A DNA stretch of 64,000 nt from Labedella gwakjiensis (GCF_003014675.1 NZ_PYAU01000001.1:930001-994000), one strand, 5' to 3'. Positions 43,945 through 52,941 are shown, counted from the first letter of the stretch. The notes: generated by a model from the sequence alone, not told the origin. A program made the numbers and translations.

Positions 43945-44952
43945 GTGCGGATCGTCGCCGTCGCCCTGTCCACCGTGATCGGACTCGTCGTGATCACCAC
44001 GACGACCGTCGGAATGCCGACCATCGGCGTCAGTGGTGGCGCGATCGTGCCGTTCGTCTCGGCGCTCGTCGCGTTCTGGGGCGTCGGCTTCCTCGCGAGC
44101 GCGATCCCCGCCGTGTCCCTCCGCGATCCGTCGTCGGCGGACGGTCGACGGGCGTCGCGGATCTTCGCCGGCGCGTCCGCCGCTGTCGCCCTCGCGGCCG
44201 CTCTGCTCGTCGCGGTGCCGACGGTCGCGGGTGACGTCCCCCTCGCCGTCGGGTCCGCCACGGTGGCGGGCGGCGCTCTCTACGTCGCGGCCAACGGGGC
44301 CCTGGGGCGGTACCTGCGACGACGGGCCGAGGGGCGACGGCTCGAACCGTTCGCCATCCCGCCGCTCGATCCGGACTACTCCCGTCGGCGGGCGCGTTCG
44401 GTCGTCGTGATCTCCGCGACCGTCCTCATCATCGGGGTCTTCTACGCCCTCGCCGCCGGCCGTCCCGCGGTCGAGTCGGCGCCGAGCACCCCGACGACGA
44501 TCGCGATGGCCGTCTCACTGACGGCGATCGTCGCATCCGTCATGTGCGCCGTTCCCGTCGTCACCCTGTCCGGCCGTGTCCGCGACCTGTCCGGGACGGA
44601 CGCCGCACGGCTGCGACGCATCCGCGGCGTCGTCCTCCGCGGCAAGCGCACGCCTCTCTCCGACGACGAGCTCGACATCGCCGCCCGCTACGCACCCTTC
44701 GCCGCGCAATCGCAGCGCTGGACGCTCGCGCAGACGCTCACCCTGCTCGTCGCGCTCCTCGCGATCAACGAGCCCGTCCCCGACAGGCCCCTCCAGCTCG
44801 CGATCTGGATCGCGTTCCCCATCCTCGCCGTGATCGTGACCGCTCTCGGCCTGCGTGCAGCGCACCGTGCGGAGACGTACGCGCTCGCGCACCGGAACGA
44901 CGCCCCCGGGGCGGCCTCACCGGCGGATGCACTGTCGAGTGGGCGATCGTGA
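43945..44952 (+). CDS. Membrane protein of unknown function (paralogue A)
   Basis: A 335-residue membrane protein starting at GTG 43945 with AGGAGG placed 8 bp upstream. Eight or so hydrophobic segments come in three groups, around a cytoplasmic arginine-rich segment (RYLRRRAEGRRLEP) and a soluble stretch GTDAARLRRIRG...LDIAARYAPFA. I do not recognise the family. The next gene overlaps it (GTGA) and encodes a protein with the same layout and matching blocks, so the pair probably arose by tandem duplication and may form a heteromer. Confidence 0.78.
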   Translation: MRIVAVALSTVIGLVVITTTTVGMPTIGVSGGAIVPFVSALVAFWGVGFLASAIPAVSLRDPSSADGRRASRIFAGASAAVALAAALLVAVPTVAGDVPLAVGSATVAGGALYVAANGALGRYLRRRAEGRRLEPFAIPPLDPDYSRRRARSVVVISATVLIIGVFYALAAGRPAVESAPSTPTTIAMAVSLTAIVASVMCAVPVVTLSGRVRDLSGTDAARLRRIRGVVLRGKRTPLSDDELDIAARYAPFAAQSQRWTLAQTLTLLVALLAINEPVPDRPLQLAIWIAFPILAVIVTALGLRAAHRAETYALAHRNDAPGAASPADALSSGRS

Positions 44953-45992
44953 AGATCGCCGCGTTCGCGCTCACGACGCTCCTCTCGATGGCCCTGCTCT
45001 TCGGCTTCGTGTTCGGGATCGTCGCATCGGACGACGAGCTCTCGACCGGTGCTCTCATCGCGACGGTGACGGCGATCACGGCTTTCATCATCGCGGGATT
45101 GATGGCCGGATTCCTTCTCGTAACGTCGGGTCGAGACCCACGAACGGAGGATGGGCGACGGTTCTTCCGACGCGGTGCGATCATCCTCGGTGTCCTCGTC
45201 ACCGGGGCGGTCGTGGCCCTCGTCTCGGCGGCCGTCGTCGGCCCTGTCTCGCCTGCGACGGTGGCGGTCTTCCTCGCATCGGGCCTCCTCTACGTCGCAC
45301 TCAACGTGATCGGCGGCGAATACCTCAGGCGACGTGATGACCGACTCCGGCCGACCCGGCCCACGGTGGCACCATTCGACGAGCCCACGACGCGACGACG
45401 CATGCGCACGGCCTCGACGATATTCGTCGTCCTCCTCGCCGTGGGTGTTCTGACGACGATCGTCGTGTCGACGGCGTGGGGCGACGCGAGTGATGTTCCG
45501 CCCCTGCTCGGACTCTCGGTCCTCTTCGCCGCTCTTGGTGCGGCATTCGTCAGCCTCAACGCGGTCATGAGGTTGAACACGGCCGCTCGTGAGTTGATCG
45601 GGACGGACGCGGCACGGGGGAAGCGGATCGGTCGTCACATTCGTGGACACGACGCCGAGGTCTCCGACGAGGAACACGCTCTCGCCGTGCGCTACGCACC
45701 GCTCGGCCGTTCCCTCCTGGGGTGGAACATCGCCCAGTTCACGCTGTTGCACGTGGGGCTGCTCGCACAGAACCTCGGACGACTACTCGGCGAGGACAGC
45801 GATCTCGATGTGCTCTACGGGGCCGTCTCGGTTGTCCTGGTCGCCGTCGGGGCTGCGCTCATTCCGCACATGGCGCATCAATACCGCACCATCGGCCGGT
45901 TCATCGCCACTCACGTCGACACGGCCACTGCAGCCATCGGCGACGATGGCGGAGCCGGTCAGAGCACAACAGCCGATCACTCCCCGAGGTAG
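44949..45992 (+). CDS. Membrane protein of unknown function (paralogue B)
   Basis: A 347-residue membrane protein starting at GTG 44949 (VKIAAFALTT), overlapping the previous stop. It shares with its neighbour the block LYVAxN...YLRRR, GTDAARxxRI, and RYAPxxxxxxxWxxAQ, at the same spacing, and has a similar number of membrane segments. GTG 44937 would add four residues and cannot be excluded. Its 3' end overlaps the convergent small gene by 16 bp. Function unknown. Confidence 0.75.
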   Translation: MKIAAFALTTLLSMALLFGFVFGIVASDDELSTGALIATVTAITAFIIAGLMAGFLLVTSGRDPRTEDGRRFFRRGAIILGVLVTGAVVALVSAAVVGPVSPATVAVFLASGLLYVALNVIGGEYLRRRDDRLRPTRPTVAPFDEPTTRRRMRTASTIFVVLLAVGVLTTIVVSTAWGDASDVPPLLGLSVLFAALGAAFVSLNAVMRLNTAARELIGTDAARGKRIGRHIRGHDAEVSDEEHALAVRYAPLGRSLLGWNIAQFTLLHVGLLAQNLGRLLGEDSDLDVLYGAVSVVLVAVGAALIPHMAHQYRTIGRFIATHVDTATAAIGDDGGAGQSTTADHSPR

Positions 45993-46210
45993 CGCCGCAG
46001 CTGGATCTCGACCGTGCGCAGGCGCCACCTCACGCGCACCGAGGTGAAGCCTCGGCGCTGCAGCTGCCTGGCCGACTCCTCGGAGAGACGCATCCCGGAT
46101 TCGGGGTTGTCGCGCCAGCCCGACGTGGAGTCGTAGACCTCGCGGATGCGGGGCGTGGCGCGCTCGGAACGGAACTTGCGGACGCCATAGGGCGTGACGG
46201 TCAGTGACAC
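45977..46210 (-). CDS. Small basic protein of unknown function
   Basis: A 77-residue, arginine-rich protein. I chose GTG 46210 (VSLTVTPYGV) because TGGAG lies 5 bp upstream; the frame is open further, to an ATG at 46285, without a ribosome site. It has no membrane segment or known motif; EVYDSTSGW and RRGFTSVRVRWRL are the most distinctive stretches. It converges on the paralogue pair and overlaps the last codons of the second. Confidence 0.55.
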   Translation of the reverse strand: MSLTVTPYGVRKFRSERATPRIREVYDSTSGWRDNPESGMRLSEESARQLQRRGFTSVRVRWRLRTVEIQLRRYLGE

Positions 46211-46609
46211 GTGAACTCCAGTACCGGTCGGACGCGGAACGAAGGATGCGAGTCTCAGCGCCGATGCAGAGGTCGTGCGAGCCATGCCCTCACATGCTCA
46301 CGGGGCCAGGGTACTCCTCCGCCGCTTCGAGGACGAGACCCATATCCGGGGTACCCGGGTGAATGTGTGGTGACGCGACCCGGGGACCGCTCGGCGGTGG
46401 TGCGAAGGTGATGACGCGCCGGTGACGGCGCGATTCCATCAGGTGCAGCGCCGCCCGTCTCGACTCGACGGCGAGGTCTCGGATGACCCGGCGATCCGCG
46501 GAGTCCTGCCGCGAGAGAGCCTCCGCGACCGGTCGAACGGGCGTCCACGGAGGGTGCCGGTCCGCCGATGGGCCGCACGGCGGGGGTCAAGACCTGGGAG
46601 ACTGACGAG
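46211..46609. other. Intergenic region of about 400 bp
   Basis: Between a small minus-strand gene and an ankyrin gene. Apart from a short GGGTACCC palindrome (46349-46356), I see no gene, hairpin or repeat that I can support. Promoters for both flanking genes must lie here. Confidence 0.45.
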
Positions 46610-47152
46610 ATGACCTATCCCACCGTGTTCCGCAACACCCGGAAGAGCGAGCGCGCATTCCTCGCAGATTATCGACCGGAGCAGGCGGGCTGGTCGGACA
46701 GCACGGGTACGACGCTCCTCATGTATGCGCTGCGGAACCCGGACATGTCGGCGCGCATCGCGATCGCCGGCCGCCTCATCGACGACGGCGCGGACACCGC
46801 CGTCGAGACGAGCGATCACGTGAACGCCCTGCACGTCATGCTCGGGTCGATGACCCACGACTTCGAGCGCGAGCCCGCGCTCCTGCAGCGACTGCTCGAC
46901 GGCGGCGCCGACGTGAACCTGTGCGCCGGGCAGCGCACGGGCACCCCGATCCAGGCGCTCACCCGCAACTTCACCTTCTCGGATGCGATGCTCGCACCCT
47001 TCTACGACGTGCTCTTCGCCCGTCCGGAGCTCGACGTCACGAGCCAGAGCCGTACCGGCAGCAGCGTCATCGACGGCGCTCGCGCCATCGGCGCACGTCG
47101 CGCCGACCTGCTCGCGCGCTGCGAGGCGCACCTGGCGCGCGTCGCCGCGTAG
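46610..47152 (+). CDS. Ankyrin-repeat protein
   Basis: A 180-residue protein with ankyrin-like repeats: TTLLMYALRN, IAGRLIDDGADTAVET, NALHVMLGS, LLQRLLDGGADVNLC and GTPIQAL. No signal peptide or membrane segment is present. GGGAG is about 12 bp before ATG 46610. Bacterial proteins of this size usually mediate protein binding; there is no clear partner nearby. Confidence 0.85.
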   Translation: MTYPTVFRNTRKSERAFLADYRPEQAGWSDSTGTTLLMYALRNPDMSARIAIAGRLIDDGADTAVETSDHVNALHVMLGSMTHDFEREPALLQRLLDGGADVNLCAGQRTGTPIQALTRNFTFSDAMLAPFYDVLFARPELDVTSQSRTGSSVIDGARAIGARRADLLARCEAHLARVAA

Positions 47153-47181
47153 CGACGAGGACTCGTTCGCTGCGTCGACAC

Positions 47182-48591
47182 TCATCCTGTGCGCGGGAGC
47201 GGTATTCGCACTCGGGACATTCCGGCTGGCGTCCACTCGTTGATTCCCGGGCCCCGCACGTGCGGGACTCCGTCCGGCATGGAGAGGCGCCACGGTCCGG
47301 AATCGATGCGTTGGTGGTGCCCCCAGCACAGCAGGACCCCGTTGTCGACGTGCGTCTCACCTCCCTCTCGCCAGGGCACGACGTGATGGACCTCGCACCA
47401 CCCCGCGGCGGTCGTGCAGCCGGGGATGACGCATCCTCCGTCACGCGCGATGATCGCGCGACGCTGAGACGAGGTGAAGCACCGCTGGACCGATCCGAGT
47501 GACAGGACCCGGCCGGACTCGTTCATCGTCACGATCTGCATCCCGCGCGAATCGACGAGTCGTTCGACGGCGCCGGCGGAGATCGGGGTGGTGTGGTCGT
47601 CGAGGAATCCGACGCCGCCGTCATCGAGGGCCTTCTTGGTGACCGTGACGATCACGGCCGGAGCCGAGCCGGCGATCTCCGGAGCGTCTTTCACGCGTGC
47701 CGCCGCGCCGAGGATGTCCGCGAGCGTGTCGTGGCGTCGCTGGGCGGGGGTGCGGTCGTCAGCGACGATGTACCCGGCCGCCTCGGCTCCTTCCGCCTGG
47801 GCTCCCGCCGCCTCGCCGTCGTCGCCAGGGCCTGTGGCATCGGCGCCGAAGGCGACCTTTCGCCGGTGTGCCTCGACGAGGCGCTTGAACTGCGCCCCGA
47901 CCTCCGCGACGAGCATTCCCGTGACGGGGATCATGCCTTCGGGCGTCTCTCGGCCGAACGTGAGTCGGCGCCGCATGCGCGCCGTGCGCTCCGTGGGTTC
48001 CGCTCCATCGGGGTCGATCGCGAGGAGGTAGAGCGCGACCTGCTCCCTCACGAGTTCGGCCCGCAACGGCGGTCGGCTGTGACTGCCCCTCGCGAGCTCG
48101 ACCAGACCAGCCTCGGCCTCGTGGATGACGCCGGAGTCCACCCGCAGCGCAACGCCACCGAGCTCTCGCGTGATGATCTCCGCCGCCTCGACCCCGAGCT
48201 CACCGTCGAGCACGGCGTCGGCGACCGCAGGGAAGCGCGGGGCGACCGGGGCACCCGAGAGGGACAGACCGGAGCTGATCCGTTCGCCGAGCCGGATACG
48301 GCGGGCCGCCTCGGCCTCGGACACGCCGGCGAGCTGCGCGACGGCGTCTCGCGCGGACGCGTATCCGGCCGCGCCGAGAGTGTCGACGGGGCCCATCATG
48401 CGCTCCGACGCATCCGCAGCATGCACGGCGCGGAGCCCGTCGATCAACCTCCCGAGCTGCTCGAGCCGGGGCACGCGAGCCAGGAATCGCGCACCGGAGA
48501 GACGGGCAGGCGACGCCTCACGCGTGACAGCCTCGAGGAGCGCGATCGCACCCTCGATCGCCTCATCGGCGGCGTCGGCTGCGGGGTTCAT
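47182..48591 (-). CDS. DUF222/HNH endonuclease (13E12 repeat family)
   Basis: A 469-residue protein with an N-terminal DUF222 domain (about 10-330) and a C-terminal HNH nuclease motif: CVIPGCTTAAGWCEVHHVVPW followed by GGETHVDNGVLLCWGHHQRI, carrying both zinc cysteine pairs and the HH and N-H catalytic residues. This 13E12 family is abundant and multicopy in actinobacteria; its role is unclear, and it is often linked to mobile DNA. The start ATG 48591 lacks a good ribosome site; a GTG five codons upstream is an alternative. No mobile element boundary is visible. Confidence 0.88.
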   Translation of the reverse strand: MNPAADAADEAIEGAIALLEAVTREASPARLSGARFLARVPRLEQLGRLIDGLRAVHAADASERMMGPVDTLGAAGYASARDAVAQLAGVSEAEAARRIRLGERISSGLSLSGAPVAPRFPAVADAVLDGELGVEAAEIITRELGGVALRVDSGVIHEAEAGLVELARGSHSRPPLRAELVREQVALYLLAIDPDGAEPTERTARMRRRLTFGRETPEGMIPVTGMLVAEVGAQFKRLVEAHRRKVAFGADATGPGDDGEAAGAQAEGAEAAGYIVADDRTPAQRRHDTLADILGAAARVKDAPEIAGSAPAVIVTVTKKALDDGGVGFLDDHTTPISAGAVERLVDSRGMQIVTMNESGRVLSLGSVQRCFTSSQRRAIIARDGGCVIPGCTTAAGWCEVHHVVPWREGGETHVDNGVLLCWGHHQRIDSGPWRLSMPDGVPHVRGPGINEWTPAGMSRVRIPLPRTG

Positions 48592-48964
48592 ACGACCAGT
48601 GAACACGACACCACCGACATTCGGACGGTATCCGGAAAAGGAGTCAGTTTCTCTGAGAGATGCGGCCTGTGGACGACAGGTCGGGGTGTCGAAGAGGCAC
48701 CTCTGGGTAGACTCCGGGACCGAAGGAGCCGCGTCATCCGAGTACCCGAAGGGGCACCCCTGGGCAGACCGACGGACCGTAGGAGTTGCGTCAGCCGAGT
48801 CCCGGTCGCCGGGCCCGTCGAAGGGTGACGCGGCGGCCCGCCGTCCGCGACCTTCGACGGGCTCGATGCCCGAGAGACGCCTCTCGCACCGGTTCGGGCT
48901 CGAGCGTCCGCACCCGACGAAGGACCCGACGAAGGACCCGACGGGACGCACTACGCTGAGCGGG
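48592..48964. repeat. Repeat-rich intergenic region
   Basis: No gene is supported in these 373 bp. They hold an imperfect 57-bp direct repeat (48691-48747 and 48748-48804), a long-loop palindrome (48813-48862) and a 12-bp short tandem repeat (GACGAAGGACCC, about 48916-48942) just before the LacI gene. TACGCT (48952-48957), 7 bp before the LacI ATG, is a possible -10 box for a leaderless message. Confidence 0.65.
48813..48862. repeat. Long-loop intergenic palindrome
   Basis: GCCCGTCGAAGG (48813-48824) and its exact complement CCTTCGACGGGC (48851-48862) flank a 26-nt loop with internal GACG/CGTC-type pairing. The arm sequence resembles a CCTTCGAC...GCTC repeat I recall as common in actinobacterial intergenic DNA. 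Confidence 0.7.
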
Positions 48965-49969
48965 ATGAGCGACGGTGGAGGCAAGCGGCGGGTCGGCGTG
49001 CGCGACGTCGCGCGGCATGCCGGCGTGTCCACGCAGACCGTCTCCCGCGTGCTCAACGACTACCCCGGCATCCGCGACGACACCCGCGAGCGCGTCCTCG
49101 CCGCCGTCGCCGACCTCGACTACCGCATCAACAACGCGGCACGCGCGCTGGGGACGAGCCGCTCGCGAACCGTCGGCGTCGTCGCGTCCGACACCGCGCT
49201 CTACGGCCCGTCGGCCGGGATCGCCGCGCTCGAAGCCGCGGCGCGCGACCGGGGACGCTGGATCGCGACCGCCTACGCGAACGCCGAGGACGAGTCCTCC
49301 TTCGCCGCCGCAGTCCGGCACCTGCTCGCCCAGGGGGTCGACGGCATCGTCCTCGTCGCGCCTCACGTCGGCACGCGTGCGACGCTCGACGAGGCGGGGC
49401 TCGGCGTCCCCGTCGTGTCGTTCCACGAGGAGACCGGCGAACGTCAGGCCGACGGCGCAGCCCTCGCGGTGAACCACCTCGTGGAGCTCGGGCATCGCCG
49501 GCTCGCGGAGGTCGCCGGGCCGTCCGACTGGTTCGAGGCCACGGCGCGTTCAGCGGGCATCGCCGCTGCGGTCGCGGGCTCCGGTGCCGCCGTGACGGAC
49601 GAGTGGAGCGGCGACTGGACCGCATCCTCGGGGTACGCCCTCGCCGACGAGGTCGCCGTCCGGATCGGCCGCGATGACGGACCGACGGGCATCGTGGTGG
49701 CGAACGACCAGATGGCCCTCGGCCTCATCGCCGGCCTGACGGCCCGGGGTGTGGCCGTGCCTGGCGCCGTGTCGATCACCGGTTTCGACGACAACCCCGA
49801 TGCCCCCTTCTACACGCCGGCCCTCACGACGGTGCGCGTCGATCTCGCCGGTGAGGCCCGCCGCGCCGTCGCCGAGGTGCTCGGCGAGTCGGCGCCTCCC
49901 CCGTCTCCGCCCCTCCTCGTGGTGCGCGACTCCACCGCCCCGCCGCACACGTTCGCCGCCACTCTGTAG
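48965..49969 (+). CDS. LacI-family regulator of the arabinose locus
   Basis: A 334-residue LacI-family repressor. The DNA-binding helix-turn-helix is VGVRDVARHAGVSTQTVSRVL, followed by the hinge DLDYRINNAARALGTSRSRTVG and a sugar-binding domain with NDQMALGLI and GFDDNPDAPFYTPALTTV. The gene is in line with araD, B and A but separated from them by 502 bp holding a tandem array and a palindrome, so it probably has its own promoter and represses them. The ATG has no good ribosome site. Confidence 0.9.
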   Translation: MSDGGGKRRVGVRDVARHAGVSTQTVSRVLNDYPGIRDDTRERVLAAVADLDYRINNAARALGTSRSRTVGVVASDTALYGPSAGIAALEAAARDRGRWIATAYANAEDESSFAAAVRHLLAQGVDGIVLVAPHVGTRATLDEAGLGVPVVSFHEETGERQADGAALAVNHLVELGHRRLAEVAGPSDWFEATARSAGIAAAVAGSGAAVTDEWSGDWTASSGYALADEVAVRIGRDDGPTGIVVANDQMALGLIAGLTARGVAVPGAVSITGFDDNPDAPFYTPALTTVRVDLAGEARRAVAEVLGESAPPPSPPLLVVRDSTAPPHTFAATL

Positions 49970-49980
49970 GAGCCGGGGCC

Positions 49981-50303
49981 GGTCCCTCCAGGCGAGGGCG
50001 GTCGTTCCACGCGAGGCCGAACCTCGCACGGGAGAGCGGTCGTTCCACGCGAGGCCGAACCTCGCACGGGAGAGCGGTCGTTCCACGCGAGGCCAGACGT
50101 TCCAGGCGAGGCCAGTCACTCCACGCGAGGCCAGTCCCTCCAGGCGAGGCCAGTCCCTCCACGCGAGGCCAGTCCCTCCAGGCGAGGCCAGTCACTCCAC
50201 GCGAGGCCAGTCCCTCCGGGCGAGGGCTGTGGTTCCACGCGAGGCCAGTCCCTCCACGCGAGGCCGAACCGTCCACGTGAGGCCGATCGCGCTCGTCGAG
50301 GGC
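49981..50303. repeat. 19-bp tandem repeat array, about 17 units
   Basis: Seventeen contiguous 19-bp units begin 12 bp after the LacI gene stop. The commonest is AGTCCCTCCACGCGAGGCC with variants (AGGCGAGG, AGTCACTCC, GGTCGTTCC); units 2-3 and 4-5 form an exact 38-bp duplication. All units are in perfect register; units drift at the 3' end. There are no spacers, so this is not CRISPR. Stops are absent in several frames, so it produces spurious ORFs on both strands. Confidence 0.92.
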
Positions 50304-50410
50304 GCCTGTTCGGAGTCGAGGGCGCCACTCCCAGCTGTAGCCTTCGCTCGGGAGTAGCACTCTGGGGGGCGGTCAGGCGGGTGGGATGGAGGGGATCTGG
50401 CGTCGGGGGG

Positions 50411-50426
50411 ATGTTACCGGTAACAT
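50411..50426. promoter_or_regulatory. LacI-type operator of the arabinose operon
   Basis: ATGTTACCGGTAACAT is a perfect 16-bp palindrome with a central CG, 45 bp upstream of the araD start. It matches the operator at 2621-2636 at 12 of 16 positions or better in its arms. Confidence 0.8.
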
Positions 50427-50471
50427 GACGGTGGGTCGACGGAGTCGGCCCCCGACCTCGATGGAGACGCG

Positions 50472-51248
50472 ATGAGCAGCCCCCTCCCGGCAGAGCCGCC
50501 GGAGACGACACCCCCGACCGACCGCGACGGAACGGGGACCTCGCTCCCGTTCGATCCCGAGACCGCCGCAGCCGTCGACCGCGTCCGCGCCGACGTCGCC
50601 TCCCTCCACGGGGAACTCGTGCGCTACGGACTCGTCGTCTGGACGGGCGGGAACGTCTCGGGCCGCGTGCCCGGCACCGACCTCTTCGTCATCAAGCCGT
50701 CCGGCGTCTCGTACGACGACCTGGCTCCCGAGAACATGATCGTCTGCACTCTCGACGGCGAGGTCGTGCCGGGAACGCCCGGCAGCGACCGCAGCCCCTC
50801 GAGCGACACGGCGGCGCACGCGTACGTGTACCGGAACATGCCGGACGTCGGCGGCGTCGTGCACACCCACTCCACCTACGCCGTCGCGTGGGCGGCCCGC
50901 GCGGAGGAGATCCCCTGCGTGATCACCCAGATCGCCGACGAGTTCGGCGGACCGATCCCCGTCGGCCCGTTCGCGATCATCGGCGACGACTCGATCGGCC
51001 GCGGCATCGTTGACACTCTCACGGGCCACCGTTCGCGCGCCGTGCTCATGCAGAACCACGGCCCGTTCACGATCGGCGTCAACGCCGCCGACGCCGTGAA
51101 GGCCGCCGTCATGTGCGAGGACGCCGCCCGCACCGTGCACATCGCTCGCCAGGCCGGCGAGCTCGTGCCCATCCCGCAGGACAAGATCGACAGCCTCTTC
51201 AACCGCTACCAGAACGTGTACGGCCAGTCATCGGACGACCGCCGATGA
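50472..51248 (+). CDS. araD: L-ribulose-5-phosphate 4-epimerase
   Basis: A 258-residue class II aldolase/AraD-family enzyme that converts L-ribulose 5-phosphate to D-xylulose 5-phosphate. Landmarks are [23 protein letters not shown], the zinc histidines in VVHTHSTYA, and [10 protein letters not shown]. An N-terminal Pro/Thr-rich extension of about 28 residues is unusual. GGAGA precedes ATG 50472. Its stop overlaps the kinase start (ATGA). Confidence 0.93.
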   Translation: MSSPLPAEPPETTPPTDRDGTGTSLPFDPETAAAVDRVRADVASLHGELVRYGLVVWTGGNVSGRVPGTDLFVIKPSGVSYDDLAPENMIVCTLDGEVVPGTPGSDRSPSSDTAAHAYVYRNMPDVGGVVHTHSTYAVAWAARAEEIPCVITQIADEFGGPIPVGPFAIIGDDSIGRGIVDTLTGHRSRAVLMQNHGPFTIGVNAADAVKAAVMCEDAARTVHIARQAGELVPIPQDKIDSLFNRYQNVYGQSSDDRR

Positions 51249-52915
51249 GCGCCACGACCCCCGACACGGCAGCACTCCGAGAAGCAGCAGCGCTCCGAGA
51301 GGCGGCAGCGCTCCGAGAGGCGGCAGCGCTCCGAGAGGCGATCGGGCAGGGCAGCACCTCCCTCGGGATCGAGCTCGGCTCCACGCGCATCAAGGCGTGC
51401 CTCATCGCCGACGACGACCCCTCGACGGTGATCGCGACGGGGAGCCACGACTGGGAGAACGCCTTCGTCGACCGGATGTGGACGTACTCCCTCGAGGACG
51501 TGTGGGCGGGGCTGCAGGCCGCGTTCGCCGACCTCGTCTCCGACGTCGAGTCGCGCCACGGCGTGCGGCTCGAGACGGTCGGGGCACTCGGCGTCTCGGC
51601 GATGATGCACGGCTACCTCGCGTTCGACGAGAAGGACGAGCTGCTCGTGCCCTTCCGCACATGGCGCAACACCACGACGGGCCGCGCCTCCGACGAGCTC
51701 TCCGTTCTCTTCGGCGTCAACATCCCCCTGCGGTGGTCGATCGCGCACCTGCACCAGGCCGTGCTCGACCACGAGCCGCACGTGCCCGACATCCGCTTCG
51801 TCACGACGCTCGCGGGCTACGTCCACTGGCGCCTCACGGGCGAGAAGGTGCTCGGGGTGGGCGACGCGTCCGGCATGTTCCCGATCGACCCGGCGACGCG
51901 CGACTACGACGAGGAGCTCGTGGCCCGTTACGACCGGATCGAGGCGAGCGAGGCTCCCGGCCTCCACCTCCGCGAGGTGCTTCCGCGCGTGCTGCCCGCC
52001 GGCGAGGAGGCCGGTCGTCTCTCCGAGGACGGCGCGGCCCTCCTCGACCCCACCGGTGGACTCCGTCCCGGCATTCCCCTCTGCCCGCCCGAGGGCGACG
52101 CGGGGACGGGCATGGTCGCGACGAACGCCGTCTCCCCCCGCACCGGCAACGTGAGCGCCGGCACGAGCATCTTCGCGATGGTCGTGCTCGAGCGTCCGCT
52201 CGCGCAGGCCCACGACGAGCTCGACATCGTGACGACGCCCGCCGGCGACCCCGTCGCGATGGTGCACTGCAACAACGGCGCGAGCGAGCTCGGCGCATGG
52301 GTGGGGCTGTTCCGCCGCTTCGCCGAAGCCGCCGGCACGCCCGTCGACGCCGACACCGCCTTCGAGACCCTCTTCCGGGAGGCCCTCGACGGCGACGCCG
52401 ACGGCGGTGGACTGCTCGCCTACAACCAGCTCTCCGGCGAGCCGATCGCGGGGCTCGACGAGGGACGACCGGCCGTCGTCCGTACGCCGGACAGCCGGTT
52501 CACGCTCGCGAACTTCATGCGCACGCAGGTCTACGGAGTCTTCGGGACCCTCGCCCTCGGCATGCGGGTACTCGCGAACGAGGGCGTGGCCATCGACACG
52601 ATGTTCGCCCACGGCGGCCTCTTCCGCACGGCCGGTGTCGCGCAGCGCTTCCTCGCCGCCGCGATCGACGCCCCCGTCGCCGTCACACGAACGGCGTCCG
52701 AGGGCGGACCGTGGGGCATGGCCGTCCTCGCGTCGTACCTGCGTGCCGCGACCGACGGCGTCTCGCTCGGCGACCACCTCCGCGACGCGGTGTTCGCCGG
52801 CGGAGAGTCCGACGTCGCCGAACCCGACGCCGCCGACGTCGCCGGCTTCGCCTCCTACCTCACCCGCTACGAGGCGGGGCTCGCGATCGAGCGCGCCGCC
52901 GTCTCCGCCATCTGA
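51245..52915 (+). CDS. FGGY-family carbohydrate kinase, probable ribulokinase
   Basis: A 556-residue FGGY-family kinase, by context phosphorylating L-ribulose. The actin-like ATPase start [18 protein letters not shown] occurs near residue 38, preceded by an N-terminal tail of tandem ALREAA repeats. [25 protein letters not shown] and [10 protein letters not shown] are later landmarks. Database labels for this family include xylulokinase; placement between araD and araA argues for ribulokinase. The 18-bp DNA repeats at the N terminus are likely a local expansion. Confidence 0.88.
   Translation: MSATTPDTAALREAAALREAAALREAAALREAIGQGSTSLGIELGSTRIKACLIADDDPSTVIATGSHDWENAFVDRMWTYSLEDVWAGLQAAFADLVSDVESRHGVRLETVGALGVSAMMHGYLAFDEKDELLVPFRTWRNTTTGRASDELSVLFGVNIPLRWSIAHLHQAVLDHEPHVPDIRFVTTLAGYVHWRLTGEKVLGVGDASGMFPIDPATRDYDEELVARYDRIEASEAPGLHLREVLPRVLPAGEEAGRLSEDGAALLDPTGGLRPGIPLCPPEGDAGTGMVATNAVSPRTGNVSAGTSIFAMVVLERPLAQAHDELDIVTTPAGDPVAMVHCNNGASELGAWVGLFRRFAEAAGTPVDADTAFETLFREALDGDADGGGLLAYNQLSGEPIAGLDEGRPAVVRTPDSRFTLANFMRTQVYGVFGTLALGMRVLANEGVAIDTMFAHGGLFRTAGVAQRFLAAAIDAPVAVTRTASEGGPWGMAVLASYLRAATDGVSLGDHLRDAVFAGGESDVAEPDAADVAGFASYLTRYEAGLAIERAAVSAI
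51269..51340. repeat. 18-bp in-frame tandem repeat at the kinase N terminus
   Basis: Four consecutive 18-bp units (GCAGCGCTCCGAGAGGCG; the first copy diverged at three bases) encode a run of ALREAA hexapeptides. The copies two to four are identical, pointing to recent expansion. Confidence 0.92.
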
Positions 52916-52941
52916 CCCTCCCCACAGACAGGATCCATCGC

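Noticed and set aside
47182-48591. Mobile element or intein carrying the HNH nuclease
   Set aside because: No terminal repeats, transposase, or host-gene interruption is visible; DUF222-HNH genes are common standalone genes in actinobacteria.
49981-50303. CRISPR array
   Set aside because: Units are contiguous with no spacers, and no cas genes are present.
49749-50360. Repeat proteins encoded by the 19-bp array on either strand
   Set aside because: The array reads open in multiple frames because its unit lacks stops; the frames are truncated remnants with no start context.
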